The notes under the pieces: model-generated
Told to the model about the DNA's origin: nothing
Seen by the model: the letters and a program-made list of their open reading frames with translations, nothing else
The model's database searches: none
Made by a program: the position numbers and the translations under genes
Shown: positions 35,473 through 44,194 of the stretch, in pieces
Layout: every line of letters begins with the position of its first letter
Numbering within the stretch: the stretch's first letter is position 1
NCBI RefSeq assembly: GCF_000522985.1
Contig: NZ_CP007130.1
Span: 868,001 to 932,000 of the forward strand
Length of the DNA stretch: 64,000 nt
Source: Gemmatirosa kalamazoonensis
Lineage (GTDB): Bacteria > Gemmatimonadota > Gemmatimonadetes > Gemmatimonadales > Gemmatimonadaceae
Direction of reading: 5' to 3'

Positions 35473-37501
35473 CGAGCCACGGCGCCGCCGCGAGCAGGGC
35501 GGCGCCGGCGAACGCGCTCGTCACCGTGGTGCTGCGGAAGAAGCGCGTCCGCTCGCCCAGCGCCGGCCACTGCCGGTGCAGATCGAACGAGACGAAGTCC
35601 ACCGTCGCGAGCCAGCGCGCGTCGCTGCGCTGCGCGAGCACGAGCCATCGCGCGGCGCGCGCGATCGCCGCGCGCGCTGCGTCGTCGGGGCCGCGATGCG
35701 CCGCCTCGGTGAGCGCGAGCAGCGCGAACGCGGTGGACGACGCGTCCGCCGCGATGCCGACGCCCCACCCGCCGTCGACGTGCTGCGTGTCGAGCAGGAA
35801 CGCGCGCGCGCGCTCGAGTGACGCGGCCGCGTCGGGGAGGATCGTGGCCACGGCGCGCAGCAGCCGCGCGGCGACGAACGTGCCGTAGTACGGGCCGACG
35901 TACCAGGTGCTGTCCCACGCGCCGTCTGCACGCTGGCGAGAGGCGACCCACGCCGCGGCGCGCGCCGCCGGGCGGCACGCGGTCGGGCGCCATGCGAGCA
36001 GTGCGCTCGCGAAGTTCGCGACGACCTCCGGCTCCGCGCCCGGGCCCCAGTACTCCGCGATCTGCCGCTCGTACCAGGCGCGCCACGCCGGGTCGAGCGC
36101 GGGGTCGACGAGCCACGTCTCGATCGCGCCGTCGGGCTGCTGCATGGCGAGCGCGCGGGCGACCGGCGCGCCGAACGTCGCCTCGAGGTCGCGGTCGCGG
36201 CGCGCGAGGAACGCGTGCAGCACCTGCGCGAGGTCGTCGAGGTCGGGCGGCAGCGCGGCGAGCGTGGGGTGATAGCTCCACTGGTCCTCGCCCGCCACGC
36301 GCATCGCGAGCAGCGTGTCGAGGTTCTCGTCGATCACGCGCGTCGGCACGCGTCGCCCCGCGCGCTCGGCGAGCCCGTAGAACCAGCCGATGATCGCGCG
36401 ATGGAACACCGCGCCCTCGTGCACGCCGTCGGCCGGCACGTCGGGCCGCTCGCACCCAGCCGACGTGTCCCGCAGCCAGGCCATGCGGTGCGATGCCTCG
36501 GGGTACCCGGCGTCGTGCTCGCGGACGAGCGCGCCGAGCACGCGGTCGACCGCGTCGCGCGCGTGAAGGGGTGTGAGCGGCGCCGCCGCGAGCCGCGCGG
36601 CGCGCACCCGGCGCTCCATGACCTTCGTCGCCATCACCTCGCACAGGCGACGCACGTGGCGTGCGAAGCCTGCCCAACGCGCCGCGCCCAACGCCTCCGC
36701 CGCCTCGGCCGATGCGTCGCAGCCGTCGATCGCGTCGGCGAGCAGCTCGTCGGCGACGCCACCGTGGAAGAGATGGTGGCCGACGGCGTCGGCGTCGAGT
36801 GCATCGTCGGGCGCCGCGCCGGCGGCGGCGAGCGCGCACGCGTGGACGTAGGTGAGCCGTCCCGCGCACCAGTCGTCGCGCCAGTCGGCGAGGTCGTCGC
36901 GGATCTGCTCGGCCACGCTGAACGGCGCGATCACCGCGTCCCACGCATTCACGCGGGCCTCGTCGCCGGCGGCCGCGGCGCACGCGGCGGGAATCGCGGT
37001 GAACACTGCAGCCTTCGCGGCGGCGAGCGCGGCGAACGCGTCGAAGCGCCACGGCTCGCCGCGGCGGGCGGCGGCGATCAGCGCGCGCTCGTCGACCGCC
37101 GCGGCGACCTGCGCGCGTGCGAGCCGGGCGAGCGTCGTCCACAGCGCGCTGTCGCGCGGCACCGCGTCGGCGAGCCGCGCGAGTGCGCGCTCGTGCCACA
37201 GCCCCGCGCCGAGCAGCCGCGCGGGGTCCACCGCGTGCTCGCCGTCGATCGGCGCGTCGAACGCGAGCAGATAGTCGCGATAGAGCAGCGCCGCGACGGC
37301 GATCGCGGTGCGCGCGTCGTCGTCGAGGCGCGGCGTGACGTCGGCGAACAGCCACGGGGCGACGTGCACCACGTCGAGCGGGCGCACCGGAAGCGCGAGC
37401 CCGGGCAGCGCGAGCGCGGCGACCTCGCGCTCGTACTCCGCCTGCACCCGGCACGCGTGCTCGTGCGCGGACGCACCGGCGAGCGTCAGCAGGGAGCTCA
37501 T
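35462..37501 (-). CDS. Class I / class II terpenoid-fold fusion protein (terpene cyclase-like)
   Basis: 679 residues, soluble. N-terminal ~1-300 is helical with Asp-rich blocks like class I prenyl synthases: RLDDDARTA near residue 60 and AEQIRDDLADWRDDWCAGR near residue 205, the latter like the second Asp motif of squalene/phytoene synthases. C-terminal ~370-679 is a prenyltransferase/squalene-cyclase repeat barrel (QQPDGAIETW, RQRADGAWDSTWYVGPYYG, DTQHVDGGWGVG). No DxDD motif of a protonation-type class II cyclase is obvious, so activity is uncertain. It might cyclise a terpenoid, prenylate the partner peptide, or use the fold for another modification. It sits between the small peptide gene and the M50 protease. 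Confidence 0.8.
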   Translation of the reverse strand: MSSLLTLAGASAHEHACRVQAEYEREVAALALPGLALPVRPLDVVHVAPWLFADVTPRLDDDARTAIAVAALLYRDYLLAFDAPIDGEHAVDPARLLGAGLWHERALARLADAVPRDSALWTTLARLARAQVAAAVDERALIAAARRGEPWRFDAFAALAAAKAAVFTAIPAACAAAAGDEARVNAWDAVIAPFSVAEQIRDDLADWRDDWCAGRLTYVHACALAAAGAAPDDALDADAVGHHLFHGGVADELLADAIDGCDASAEAAEALGAARWAGFARHVRRLCEVMATKVMERRVRAARLAAAPLTPLHARDAVDRVLGALVREHDAGYPEASHRMAWLRDTSAGCERPDVPADGVHEGAVFHRAIIGWFYGLAERAGRRVPTRVIDENLDTLLAMRVAGEDQWSYHPTLAALPPDLDDLAQVLHAFLARRDRDLEATFGAPVARALAMQQPDGAIETWLVDPALDPAWRAWYERQIAEYWGPGAEPEVVANFASALLAWRPTACRPAARAAAWVASRQRADGAWDSTWYVGPYYGTFVAARLLRAVATILPDAAASLERARAFLLDTQHVDGGWGVGIAADASSTAFALLALTEAAHRGPDDAARAAIARAARWLVLAQRSDARWLATVDFVSFDLHRQWPALGERTRFFRSTTVTSAFAGAALLAAAPWLDAR

Positions 37502-37523
37502 TGGGAGCTCATGACCGGAACGG

Positions 37524-37558
37524 GGAAGGGGGCGACACCTCGCGGCGCGCCCCCTTCC
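37524..37558 (-). promoter_or_regulatory. 11-bp perfect stem-loop between peptide gene and processing genes
   Basis: GGAAGGGGGCG (37524-37534) pairs perfectly with CGCCCCCTTCC (37548-37558) around a 13-nt loop. It lies in the 64-bp space after the small peptide gene and before the fusion enzyme. No U-run follows on the transcribed strand, so it is more likely a leaky attenuator or mRNA stabiliser that raises peptide output over enzyme output than a full terminator. Confidence 0.65.
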
Positions 37559-37565
37559 TGGTCAC

Positions 37566-37850
37566 TCACTCGCGCAGCGACGCGTTCGAGCTCCGTTCGT
37601 CGCGGCGACGCGCGGCGCGACGACGGAGATACGAGCCGAGTCCCACGGCGCCGATCCCCGTGGCGGCCAGGACGAGCGTCGCCGGTTCCGGCGTCGTCGT
37701 GATCGGACCACCACCGCCCCCGTCGCACGCCGGCTGCTGGTATCCGCCGCACTGCTGGAACTCGATTCGCTCCTCGAGCGACTCGGCGCGGAAGATCGCG
37801 TCGAAGGCCTCGGTCGGGAGCACGGGCTCGGCCGGCGTCTGCTGGTTCAT
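37566..37850 (-). CDS. Small PEP-CTERM-tailed peptide, possible modified-peptide precursor
   Basis: 94 residues. There is no signal peptide: the start MNQQTPAEPVLPTEAFDAIF is soluble. A helical acidic stretch (RAESLEERIEF) leads to a short Cys/Gly region (QQCGGYQQPACDGGGGG), then a classical PEP-CTERM anchor: TTPEPATLVLAATGIGAVGL, a single membrane helix and an Arg-rich tail (RRRAARRR). PEP-CTERM tails are normally sorted by exosortase on proteins that carry an N-terminal signal; its absence is unusual. The leader-plus-Cys/Gly core layout, with the PqqD-M50 protease and fusion enzyme immediately downstream, suggests a modified peptide precursor (inference). Confidence 0.75.
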   Translation of the reverse strand: MNQQTPAEPVLPTEAFDAIFRAESLEERIEFQQCGGYQQPACDGGGGGPITTTPEPATLVLAATGIGAVGLGSYLRRRAARRRDERSSNASLRE

Positions 37851-37949
37851 GGGACCAGGATCCGTTGAGGTGGGAGGCCCATGATTCACGGCGAGTGGCG
37901 CCCGCGCAATGCGGCGTCGACGCAACAGATCCGCTCCCCAGTCCCGCGC

Positions 37950-38237
37950 CTAACGCTCCAGGCCCAGCTCGTGCTCCCGCCGCTCCGTGTCGCGTCCCTC
38001 CGGCGTCTCCGAGGCGGGCCGCACCTCCGGCCGGCCGCGGCGCGCGAGGAGGAGGAACACGATCCCCGTGATGAGGAGTACGATCCCCCACCACAGGTTG
38101 ATGTTCACGTTCGCCGAGCGCGCGTAGAGCCCCGGGTCGCCGTTCGTCGCGACGCCCCAGCCCGCGAGCAGCAGGCCGAGGATCGTGAACAGACCGCCGA
38201 TCGGGTAGCGCAGGTCGAGTCCTGATGCTCCACTCAT
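37950..38237 (-). CDS. Small two-helix membrane protein beside SSS symporter
   Basis: 95 residues: YPIGGLFTILGLLLAGWGVAT and INLWWGIVLLITGIVFLLLAR are two membrane helices, joined by a short loop (NGDPGLYARSANVN), with a charged tail (RPEVRPASETPEGRDTERRE). Similar small proteins often sit beside SSS-family symporters and may be accessory subunits. It begins 12 bp after the symporter stop on the same strand, so the two form one operon. No enzymatic motif. Confidence 0.75.
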   Translation of the reverse strand: MSGASGLDLRYPIGGLFTILGLLLAGWGVATNGDPGLYARSANVNINLWWGIVLLITGIVFLLLARRGRPEVRPASETPEGRDTERREHELGLER

Positions 38238-38249
38238 GGCGGGGCTCCG

Positions 38250-39998
38250 TCAGCGGAAGATGAGGTTGAGCGCGAGCGTCAGCACGAGCACGATCGCCGC
38301 GAACGTGGCCGGCCGTCCGAGCCCGCGCGACTCGTCCTTCGGCTTCGGTGTGAGCGCATAGACCAGGCCGCGCAGCTCCTCGTCGGGGCGCGGGCGCGTC
38401 GCGAGGCTCACGACCACCGTCACCACGCAGCACGTCGTGAACGCGGCGATCGCCGTCCAGAACGTCTGCGCGAGCTCGCTCGGATACGTGTGCAGCGAGC
38501 CGAGGTAGCCGCCCTTCACGCCGGGCGTCGCGCCGATCGGCAGCGTGAGGCCGTGGTGGATCGCGGCGCCGAGCGTGCCCGAGAGCAGCCCGAGGAACGC
38601 GCCGTGCCCCGTGCTCCGCCGCCAGAACATGCCGAGCGCGAACGTCGCGAACAGCGGCGCGTTCACGAACGCGAACACGAGCTGCAGCAGGTCCATGATG
38701 TTGTTGAACGCGCCCGCGACGTACGCCGCGGCGATCGACAGGATCACGCCGCCCACCGTCGCCGCGCGCCCCATCCACAGGTAGTGCTCGTCCGACGCGC
38801 CCTTCCTGATGTGGCTCTGGTAGATGTCGTACGTCCACACCGTGTTGAACGCCGTCACGTTGCCCGCCATCCCCGACATGAACGACGCGAGCAGCGCCGT
38901 CAGGCCGAGGCCGAGCATGCCGTCGGGGAACAGGCGGATGAGCAGCATCGGCGTCGCGAGGTCGAAGTCGAGCACCGCGCGCCCGGCGGCGTCCATGAGC
39001 GGCGCGCCGCTCGCGTCGAGCTTCGGCGGGATGACCGGCGTGCCGCTGCCGACGCTCATCGCGAGCGCCACCATGCCGGGCAGGATGACGAGGAACGGGA
39101 ACAGCATCTTCGGCACCGCGGCGATGAGCGGCGTGCGGCGCGCCGCCGTCATCGAGTCGGCTGCCATGGCGCGCTGCACGACGAGGAAGTCGGTGCACCA
39201 GTAGCCGAACGACAGCACGAAGCCGAGCCCCGCGACGAGCCCGAACCACTCCACGCCGATCGGGTTCGTCGCCGCGTTCGTCATCCCCTGCCACGCGTGC
39301 GTGAGCGAGCCTTCCGGCAGCCCGCGCGACGTCGCCGCCGTGGCGAGGCGCTGCGTGAGCCCGCCCCATCCGCCCACCGAGCGCAGCCCGATCCACACGA
39401 GCGGCGCGAAGCCGAACGCGATCATGAAGAACTGCAGCACCTCGTTGTAGATGGCGCTCGTCAGCCCGCCCGCGAACACGTACGCGAGCACGATCCCGGC
39501 CGACACCCACACGCTGACGTCGAAGCTCCAGCCGAGCAGCAGGTGGAACAGCTTGCCCATCGCGTACATCGAGATGCCCGACGAGAAGATCGTCATGACC
39601 GCGAAGCTCGCCGCGTTCAGCGTGCGCGTCTTCTCGTCGAATCGCAGCTTGAGGTACTCGGGGACGGAGCGCGCGCGCGAGCCGTAGTAGAACGGCATCA
39701 TGAACAGCGCGACGAACACCATCGCCGGGATCGCGCCCACCCAGTAGAAGTGACTCGTCGCGATGCCGTACTTCGCGCCCGACGCACCCATGCCGATGAC
39801 CTCCTGCGCGCCGAGGTTCGCGGACAGGAACGCGAGCCCCGTCACCCACGGCGGCAGCGATCGGCCGGAGAGGAAGAAGTCGGTCGTCGTGCGCGCCGTG
39901 CGGCGCAGCGCGAAGCCGATGCCGAGGACGACCGCGAAGTACACGGCCATCACGATGTAGTCGATCGTGACGAGATGAGCGACGGGATTCTGATTCAC
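38250..39998 (-). CDS. Sodium:solute symporter (SSS family, sugar-type)
   Basis: 582 residues from a GTG start (39998), about 14 helices. SSS features: IDYIVMAVYFAVVLGIGFAL as helix 1, DFFLSGRSLPPWVTGLAFLS, FLSANLGAQEVIGMGASGAK, the helix-5 region SGISMYAMGKLF, and GLTALLASFMSGMAGNVTAFN. The FLSGRSLPPW-type motif groups it with bacterial Na+/galactose (vSGLT)-like carriers. It imports a sugar or related compound with sodium. It is downstream of the secreted glycosidase-like gene with a 34-bp gap, so it probably takes up that enzyme's product, and is followed by the small membrane protein. Confidence 0.92.
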   Translation of the reverse strand: MNQNPVAHLVTIDYIVMAVYFAVVLGIGFALRRTARTTTDFFLSGRSLPPWVTGLAFLSANLGAQEVIGMGASGAKYGIATSHFYWVGAIPAMVFVALFMMPFYYGSRARSVPEYLKLRFDEKTRTLNAASFAVMTIFSSGISMYAMGKLFHLLLGWSFDVSVWVSAGIVLAYVFAGGLTSAIYNEVLQFFMIAFGFAPLVWIGLRSVGGWGGLTQRLATAATSRGLPEGSLTHAWQGMTNAATNPIGVEWFGLVAGLGFVLSFGYWCTDFLVVQRAMAADSMTAARRTPLIAAVPKMLFPFLVILPGMVALAMSVGSGTPVIPPKLDASGAPLMDAAGRAVLDFDLATPMLLIRLFPDGMLGLGLTALLASFMSGMAGNVTAFNTVWTYDIYQSHIRKGASDEHYLWMGRAATVGGVILSIAAAYVAGAFNNIMDLLQLVFAFVNAPLFATFALGMFWRRSTGHGAFLGLLSGTLGAAIHHGLTLPIGATPGVKGGYLGSLHTYPSELAQTFWTAIAAFTTCCVVTVVVSLATRPRPDEELRGLVYALTPKPKDESRGLGRPATFAAIVLVLTLALNLIFR

Positions 39999-40032
39999 GG
40001 AGTGGCCTCGGTGTTGGGCGACATCACGGGCG

Positions 40033-42354
40033 TCAGAGCCCCAGCCGCCACAGTGCGAACTGTACCGCGAGATCCGTCGTGCTCCACAGCTGCACGTCCG
40101 CGCCGGATCCGTACCGCCGCGGCACGGGGCGCCCGCCGTCGAACCCGTAGCTCCACAGCTCACTGTGGAACCCGGACGCGGCGACCGCGTCGCGCACGGC
40201 GCGGGCCGCGTCGCGCAGCTCGCGGGCGACCGCGCCGCCCGTGTCGCGCTGCGCGGCGACGTGGCGGGCGACGCCGAGCAGGAAGAGGTTCACCTCGCGT
40301 CCCCACACCACGCGCGGGCCGTGGTACGCGTCGCGGACGAACGCCCCCCAGACCGGCGGCGTCGCGTACGCGTCGTTCGCCACCACCGGTCCCACGCCGT
40401 CGACGAGCAGGCCGACGGGATACGCGCGCGCGAACAGCCGCGCGTCGCGCAGCGCCGTCGCGTCGTCCTCGCCGCCGAGGAACAGCCCCGTCGCCGGGTC
40501 CGTGTTCGCGACGCCGACGGGGCGTCCCCCGGCGTCGAGCGAGAGCGCGAGGAACTCGAGCGAGTCGCGGTCGGCGCCGGTCGCCGCGACGCGCTGCGTC
40601 CACCACGCGCGCTCCTCGGCCGGCATCGCCGCGAGCCGCGCCGTCACGCGCTGGCGGACCTCGGCGGGCGACAGGCGCACCACGAAGTGCCGCGCCGCAC
40701 CGCGCCACGCGTCGACCGCGGCGCGGAGGGTCGAGGGGTCTTTCGCGTACGTCGCGAGCGGCTCGCCGACGCCGTCGACCGGGATGCCTAACGCGCGGTA
40801 CGCGTCGAGGATCCGGCCCATCGCCTCCAGCGCGTGCGGCGCCCAGATCGCGTTCACGTCCATCGGCCAGCGGCCGTTCGCGTAGCCCACGCCGCTGTCG
40901 CGCCAGCTCTGCGACGCCCACCCCGTGTCCCGCGGCGCGAACGGGACGAGGTTCTCCGCGCGCTGGTCGCGCGCGTACGCCGCCGTCATGCGCGACACGA
41001 GCGCGAGCTCCTTCAGCAGCCGCGCGGCGCGCGTGCCGCCGCCGTCGCTCGAGTCGAGCAGGAACGCGCGCTTGTGCGCCGCGCTCACCGCGCTGTCGAC
41101 GATCCACCGCGCGGTGAGCACCGGCAGGTGGAACTCGTCGTCGATCATGTGATAGTTCTCGCGCGTGCGCGCCGCGTTCCGCAGCACCGCCGTCGCGCGG
41201 GCCAGCGAGTCGCGTCCGCCGCTCCCCAGCAGCCGCGCGTACTCCGCGGCGGCCTCGCGGATCGCCTGGCCGCCGAGCGCCTCCTCGTGGCTCACGTCGC
41301 CCGCGGGGCCGAGCTTGCGCAGCACCGAGCCGATGACCGCCTCCGACATCGCGGGGCGCCAGATCGAGCGCATCATGAGCGCGCTCACCATCATGTCGCG
41401 CCCGAAGTACGTCGCATACGTCGGCAGCCCCGCCATCAGCTTCTCGCGCGACGACAGCAGCTCCACGCCGCGCACCTCGCGCTCGAGCCATCGCGCGCGC
41501 TCGTTGCCCGTGCGCGCGGCGTCGCCGAGGAACGACAGGAACTCCGGCGTGAAGATCTCCTCGCGCGCGAGCGGCGTGAGCGCCGCGCCGGTCGTCGCCA
41601 CGCGCACCGTGAACGGCACCCGCGCGTCGCCGGAACGTGCACGCAGCGTGAGCGTGCGGCCGTCGCGCGTCGCCTGCACCAGACGCGGGTCGACCTCGAT
41701 CTCGAGCGCGAGCGAGTCGCGCGCGTCGAGCGACGGCTGCGCGAACCGCGCGATCCAGCGCGTGGCCGCCGGGCGGATGGTCACCGTCGGCTCCAGGCGC
41801 GCGTACGCCGCGCGCATGTCGCCCGCGTGCAGCAGCGCGAGCTGGCTCCGGCGCTCGGCGGGCGGCAGCGACTCGATGGCGGCGAGCATGCGGTCCACCT
41901 CCGCCACGCGGAACGGGCGCTCGCCGAGCGGCGCGCGCTGCCGTCCCGCGTACTGGAGGTCGCGCTCCACGCGCATGGAGCCGAGCAGCACGAGGCCGAT
42001 CCGCACCGCGCGCGTGTCGGCGACGAGCGCGTGCTCGAGGACGCGCCAGCTCCCGTGGCGGCCGATGCGCGCGTCGGTCGCGGTCCACCGCAGCGGCGCC
42101 GGCTTGCCGTCGGCGTCGCGCGCCGTGAAGCCGAGGCTCTCGTTCAGCGCGTCGGCCCACAGGTGCACGACGCGGCCTTCCCGGCCGTCGAGGTAGATCT
42201 GGACCGTGTTGCGGGCGGCGTCGCGATAGAGCCGCGTCTCGTAACCCTGGTACGCCGCGCTGTCGTCGAGCCCGGGCTCGGGGAACGTGAGGACCGGCGC
42301 GGTCGGCTGCGCAGCGGCGAGTTGGGCGAGCAACGCGAGCGACGACAGGATCAT
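40033..42354 (-). CDS. Large secreted (alpha/alpha)6 glycosidase-like protein, family uncertain
   Basis: 773 residues with a Sec signal (LSSLALLAQLAAAQ). The N-terminal ~250 residues are beta-rich (carbohydrate-binding-like: YQGYETRLYRDAARNTVQIY, LEHALVADTRAVRIGLVLLG). The C-terminal ~480 residues are helical, with PTYATYFGRDMMVSALMM, TRENYHMIDDEFHLPVL, YANGRWPMDVNAIWAPHALE and ELWSYGFDGG. FGRDMM, the MDVN...APHALE block and the overall layout recall glycogen-debranching and other (alpha/alpha)6 hydrolases, but I cannot name the GH family. Its operon partner is the SSS sugar symporter, supporting an extracytoplasmic glycosidase role. Confidence 0.72.
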   Translation of the reverse strand: MILSSLALLAQLAAAQPTAPVLTFPEPGLDDSAAYQGYETRLYRDAARNTVQIYLDGREGRVVHLWADALNESLGFTARDADGKPAPLRWTATDARIGRHGSWRVLEHALVADTRAVRIGLVLLGSMRVERDLQYAGRQRAPLGERPFRVAEVDRMLAAIESLPPAERRSQLALLHAGDMRAAYARLEPTVTIRPAATRWIARFAQPSLDARDSLALEIEVDPRLVQATRDGRTLTLRARSGDARVPFTVRVATTGAALTPLAREEIFTPEFLSFLGDAARTGNERARWLEREVRGVELLSSREKLMAGLPTYATYFGRDMMVSALMMRSIWRPAMSEAVIGSVLRKLGPAGDVSHEEALGGQAIREAAAEYARLLGSGGRDSLARATAVLRNAARTRENYHMIDDEFHLPVLTARWIVDSAVSAAHKRAFLLDSSDGGGTRAARLLKELALVSRMTAAYARDQRAENLVPFAPRDTGWASQSWRDSGVGYANGRWPMDVNAIWAPHALEAMGRILDAYRALGIPVDGVGEPLATYAKDPSTLRAAVDAWRGAARHFVVRLSPAEVRQRVTARLAAMPAEERAWWTQRVAATGADRDSLEFLALSLDAGGRPVGVANTDPATGLFLGGEDDATALRDARLFARAYPVGLLVDGVGPVVANDAYATPPVWGAFVRDAYHGPRVVWGREVNLFLLGVARHVAAQRDTGGAVARELRDAARAVRDAVAASGFHSELWSYGFDGGRPVPRRYGSGADVQLWSTTDLAVQFALWRLGL

Positions 42355-42652
42355 GAGCTCGGCGGGTCGGTGTCGCGGGAGAATACCCGGTGCACACCGC
42401 GCCGGCCAGAGCGTGCGCCGCGAGGAATCCAGTGCCGCCCCTCGTGGCGTACACTCGATGTGCTCACGCTCCCCTCTCCCCTCGCGGCGCTCGCCGCGCC
42501 GCTCCGGCGCTGAGCACCACCGCGGCCGAACGATGGATCATCACGGACCCGAGCGTCTGTCGGGCGCGGCGGCCGTCGTGTACCTTCGCCCCGCGTCGGA
42601 GCGCAGAGGCACGCGCGCCGACCGGCCCGCCCCCCTCCTTCGCTTCAGCGAC

Positions 42653-43273
42653 GTGAGCGACGTGAGTGACGTGCTCGACTCCGATTCGCCCGCGCGTCTC
42701 GACGATGCCGGACTGGTCGCCGCCATGCGCCGCGGTGACGAACGCGCCGTGGGCGCGCTCTACGATCGGCACAGCGCGATGGTGATGGGCCTCGCCCTGT
42801 CGATCGTGCGCGACCGCACCGACGCGGAGACGGTGGTGCTCGACGCCTTCACGCAGGCGTGGCGCGACGCCGCGCGCTACGACGCCGCGCGCGGCTCGGT
42901 GGCGAGCTGGCTGCTCGTGCTCGCGCGCAGCCGGGCGCTCGACCTGCTGCGCAGCGCCGGCCGACGCGCCCGACTCGCACCGGTGTCCGTGGACGACGCG
43001 CCGCCCACCGCGCTCGTCGCCGAGGACGCGCCGAGCGACCCGTCGCGCGCGGTGGAGGCGCACGAGCGACAGGTCGAGGTGGCGGCCGCGATGGGCGAGC
43101 TGCCCGACGCGCAGCGAACGGTCATCGAGCTGGCGTTCTTCGAGGGGCTCTCGCACTCGGAGATCGCGGAACGACTGGCCGAGCCGCTCGGTACCGTGAA
43201 AACGCGCATTCGACTCGGGATGACGAAGCTGCGCCAACTGCTGCGACACTTCGGCGAGGGGGCCGTGCTATGA
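42653..43273 (+). CDS. ECF sigma factor, RskA-regulated (SigK-like) group
   Basis: About 206 residues. Region 2: AVGALYDRHSAMVMGLALSI and ETVVLDAFTQAWRDAARYD; region 4: ELAFFEGLSHSEIAERLAEPLGTVKTRIR. The stop overlaps the ATG of the anti-sigma gene (ATGA), the usual coupling of this group. The start is uncertain: three in-frame GTGs occur in a GACGTGAGC repeat at 42653, 42662 and 42671, and an ATG at 42533 would add 40 unsupported residues. The 298-bp gap upstream (42355-42652) shows no gene. The factor would direct an extracytoplasmic stress regulon. Confidence 0.9.
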   Translation: MSDVSDVLDSDSPARLDDAGLVAAMRRGDERAVGALYDRHSAMVMGLALSIVRDRTDAETVVLDAFTQAWRDAARYDAARGSVASWLLVLARSRALDLLRSAGRRARLAPVSVDDAPPTALVAEDAPSDPSRAVEAHERQVEVAAAMGELPDAQRTVIELAFFEGLSHSEIAERLAEPLGTVKTRIRLGMTKLRQLLRHFGEGAVL

Positions 43274-44080
43274 GACGCTACACGAGCGAGGAGCTCTTCG
43301 AGCTCGCCGCCGGGTACGCGCTCGGCGCGACCTCCGACGAGGAGACGGCGGCGGTGGAGCAGGCGCTCCCGGGCTCGCCCGCGCTGGCCGCGGAGGTGGC
43401 GTCGTTCCGCGACGTGATGGTGACGCTCGCGCGCGCGCGCGCGCCGTCGCGCCGAGCGCGAGCCTGCGCGACCGCCTGGTGGAGCGCGTGCACGAGACGA
43501 AGGTGGTGCCCATCTCGGCCGCGCCGTCGGCCACGTCCGCGTCACGCGAGCCGCGTCGCGCGTCGCGCTCGTGGGGCTGGGTGGTCGGCATCGCCGCGAC
43601 GCTACTCGTCGCCGCGGGGCTCGCGCTGGAGAACCTGCAGCTGCGCCGCTCGCTCGAGTCGCGCGGCGTCGAGCTCGCGCAGGCGACCGCGAAGGCGGAG
43701 CGCCGCGAGCGGCAGCTGGACGCGGTGCTGGAGGCGGAGAAGGACCTCTACGTCGCGCAGATGAAGGGCGCCGACACGGTGACGGGCCCGGGGATCCAGT
43801 TCTTCTGGAACGCCAAGCAGCACCGCGCCATCCTGCACGCGTTCCGCCTCCCGCCGGCGCGCGACGGGCGCGCCTATCAGCTCTGGCTCATCCAGGACGG
43901 CAAGCCGGTGTCGGCGAAGGTGTTCAACTCCGACCCGGACGGGCACGCCCTGGTCGAGAACATCCAGGTGCCGACGACGCCTAACGGCGTGACGCAGGTG
44001 CTGCTGACCGAAGAGCCCGCGGGGGATCGCCGCTGCCGACGACGAAGCCGTTCCTCGGCGGAGCGTTGGCGAAGACCTAG
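43270..44080 (+). pseudogene. RskA-family anti-sigma factor, frameshifted twice
   Basis: The first frame gives the anti-sigma domain (YTSEELFELAAGYALGATSD, VASFRDVMVTLARAR). After a 17-nt alternating CG run (43428-43444) it is lost. The continuing frame reads SASLRDRLVERVHETKV, a membrane helix (WVVGIAATLLVAAGLAL), coiled coil (LAQATAKAERRERQLDAVL) and the RskA C-domain (GIQFFWNAKQHRAILHAF, AYQLWLIQDGKPVSAKVF). A second shift follows at a run of five G (44021-44025): one more G would restore AGGSPLPTTKPFLGGALA, the normal family ending, with a stop at 44080. Each break equals one missing base (or one extra GC unit in the first). If real, the cognate sigma factor is unrestrained. Confidence 0.85.
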
Positions 44081-44093
44081 CGCTGCCCGTCAT

Positions 44094-44182
44094 TGAACCG
44101 CAGAGGACGCAGAGGGCCGCAGAGGAAACCAACTCGTGTCGTTGGTTCTCCGCTGCGGCCCTCTGCGTCCTCTGCGGTCAAA
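44094..44182. repeat. CCGCAGAGG palindrome R6 between convergent genes
   Basis: TTGAACCGCAGAGGACGCAG at 44094 onward (arm to ~44129) is matched by CTGCGGCCCTCTGCGTCCTC to ~44182 around an AACCAAC...GTTGGTT inner stem. It sits in the 114-bp gap between the broken anti-sigma gene and the convergent phosphoesterase gene; a likely two-way transcription stop. Confidence 0.9.
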
Positions 44183-44194
44183 CACGAACGGCGA

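Noticed and set aside
42533-42652. Upstream ATG start for the second ECF sigma factor
   Set aside because: The extra 40 residues show no sigma features and no ribosome site; in-frame GTGs just before region 2 fit better.
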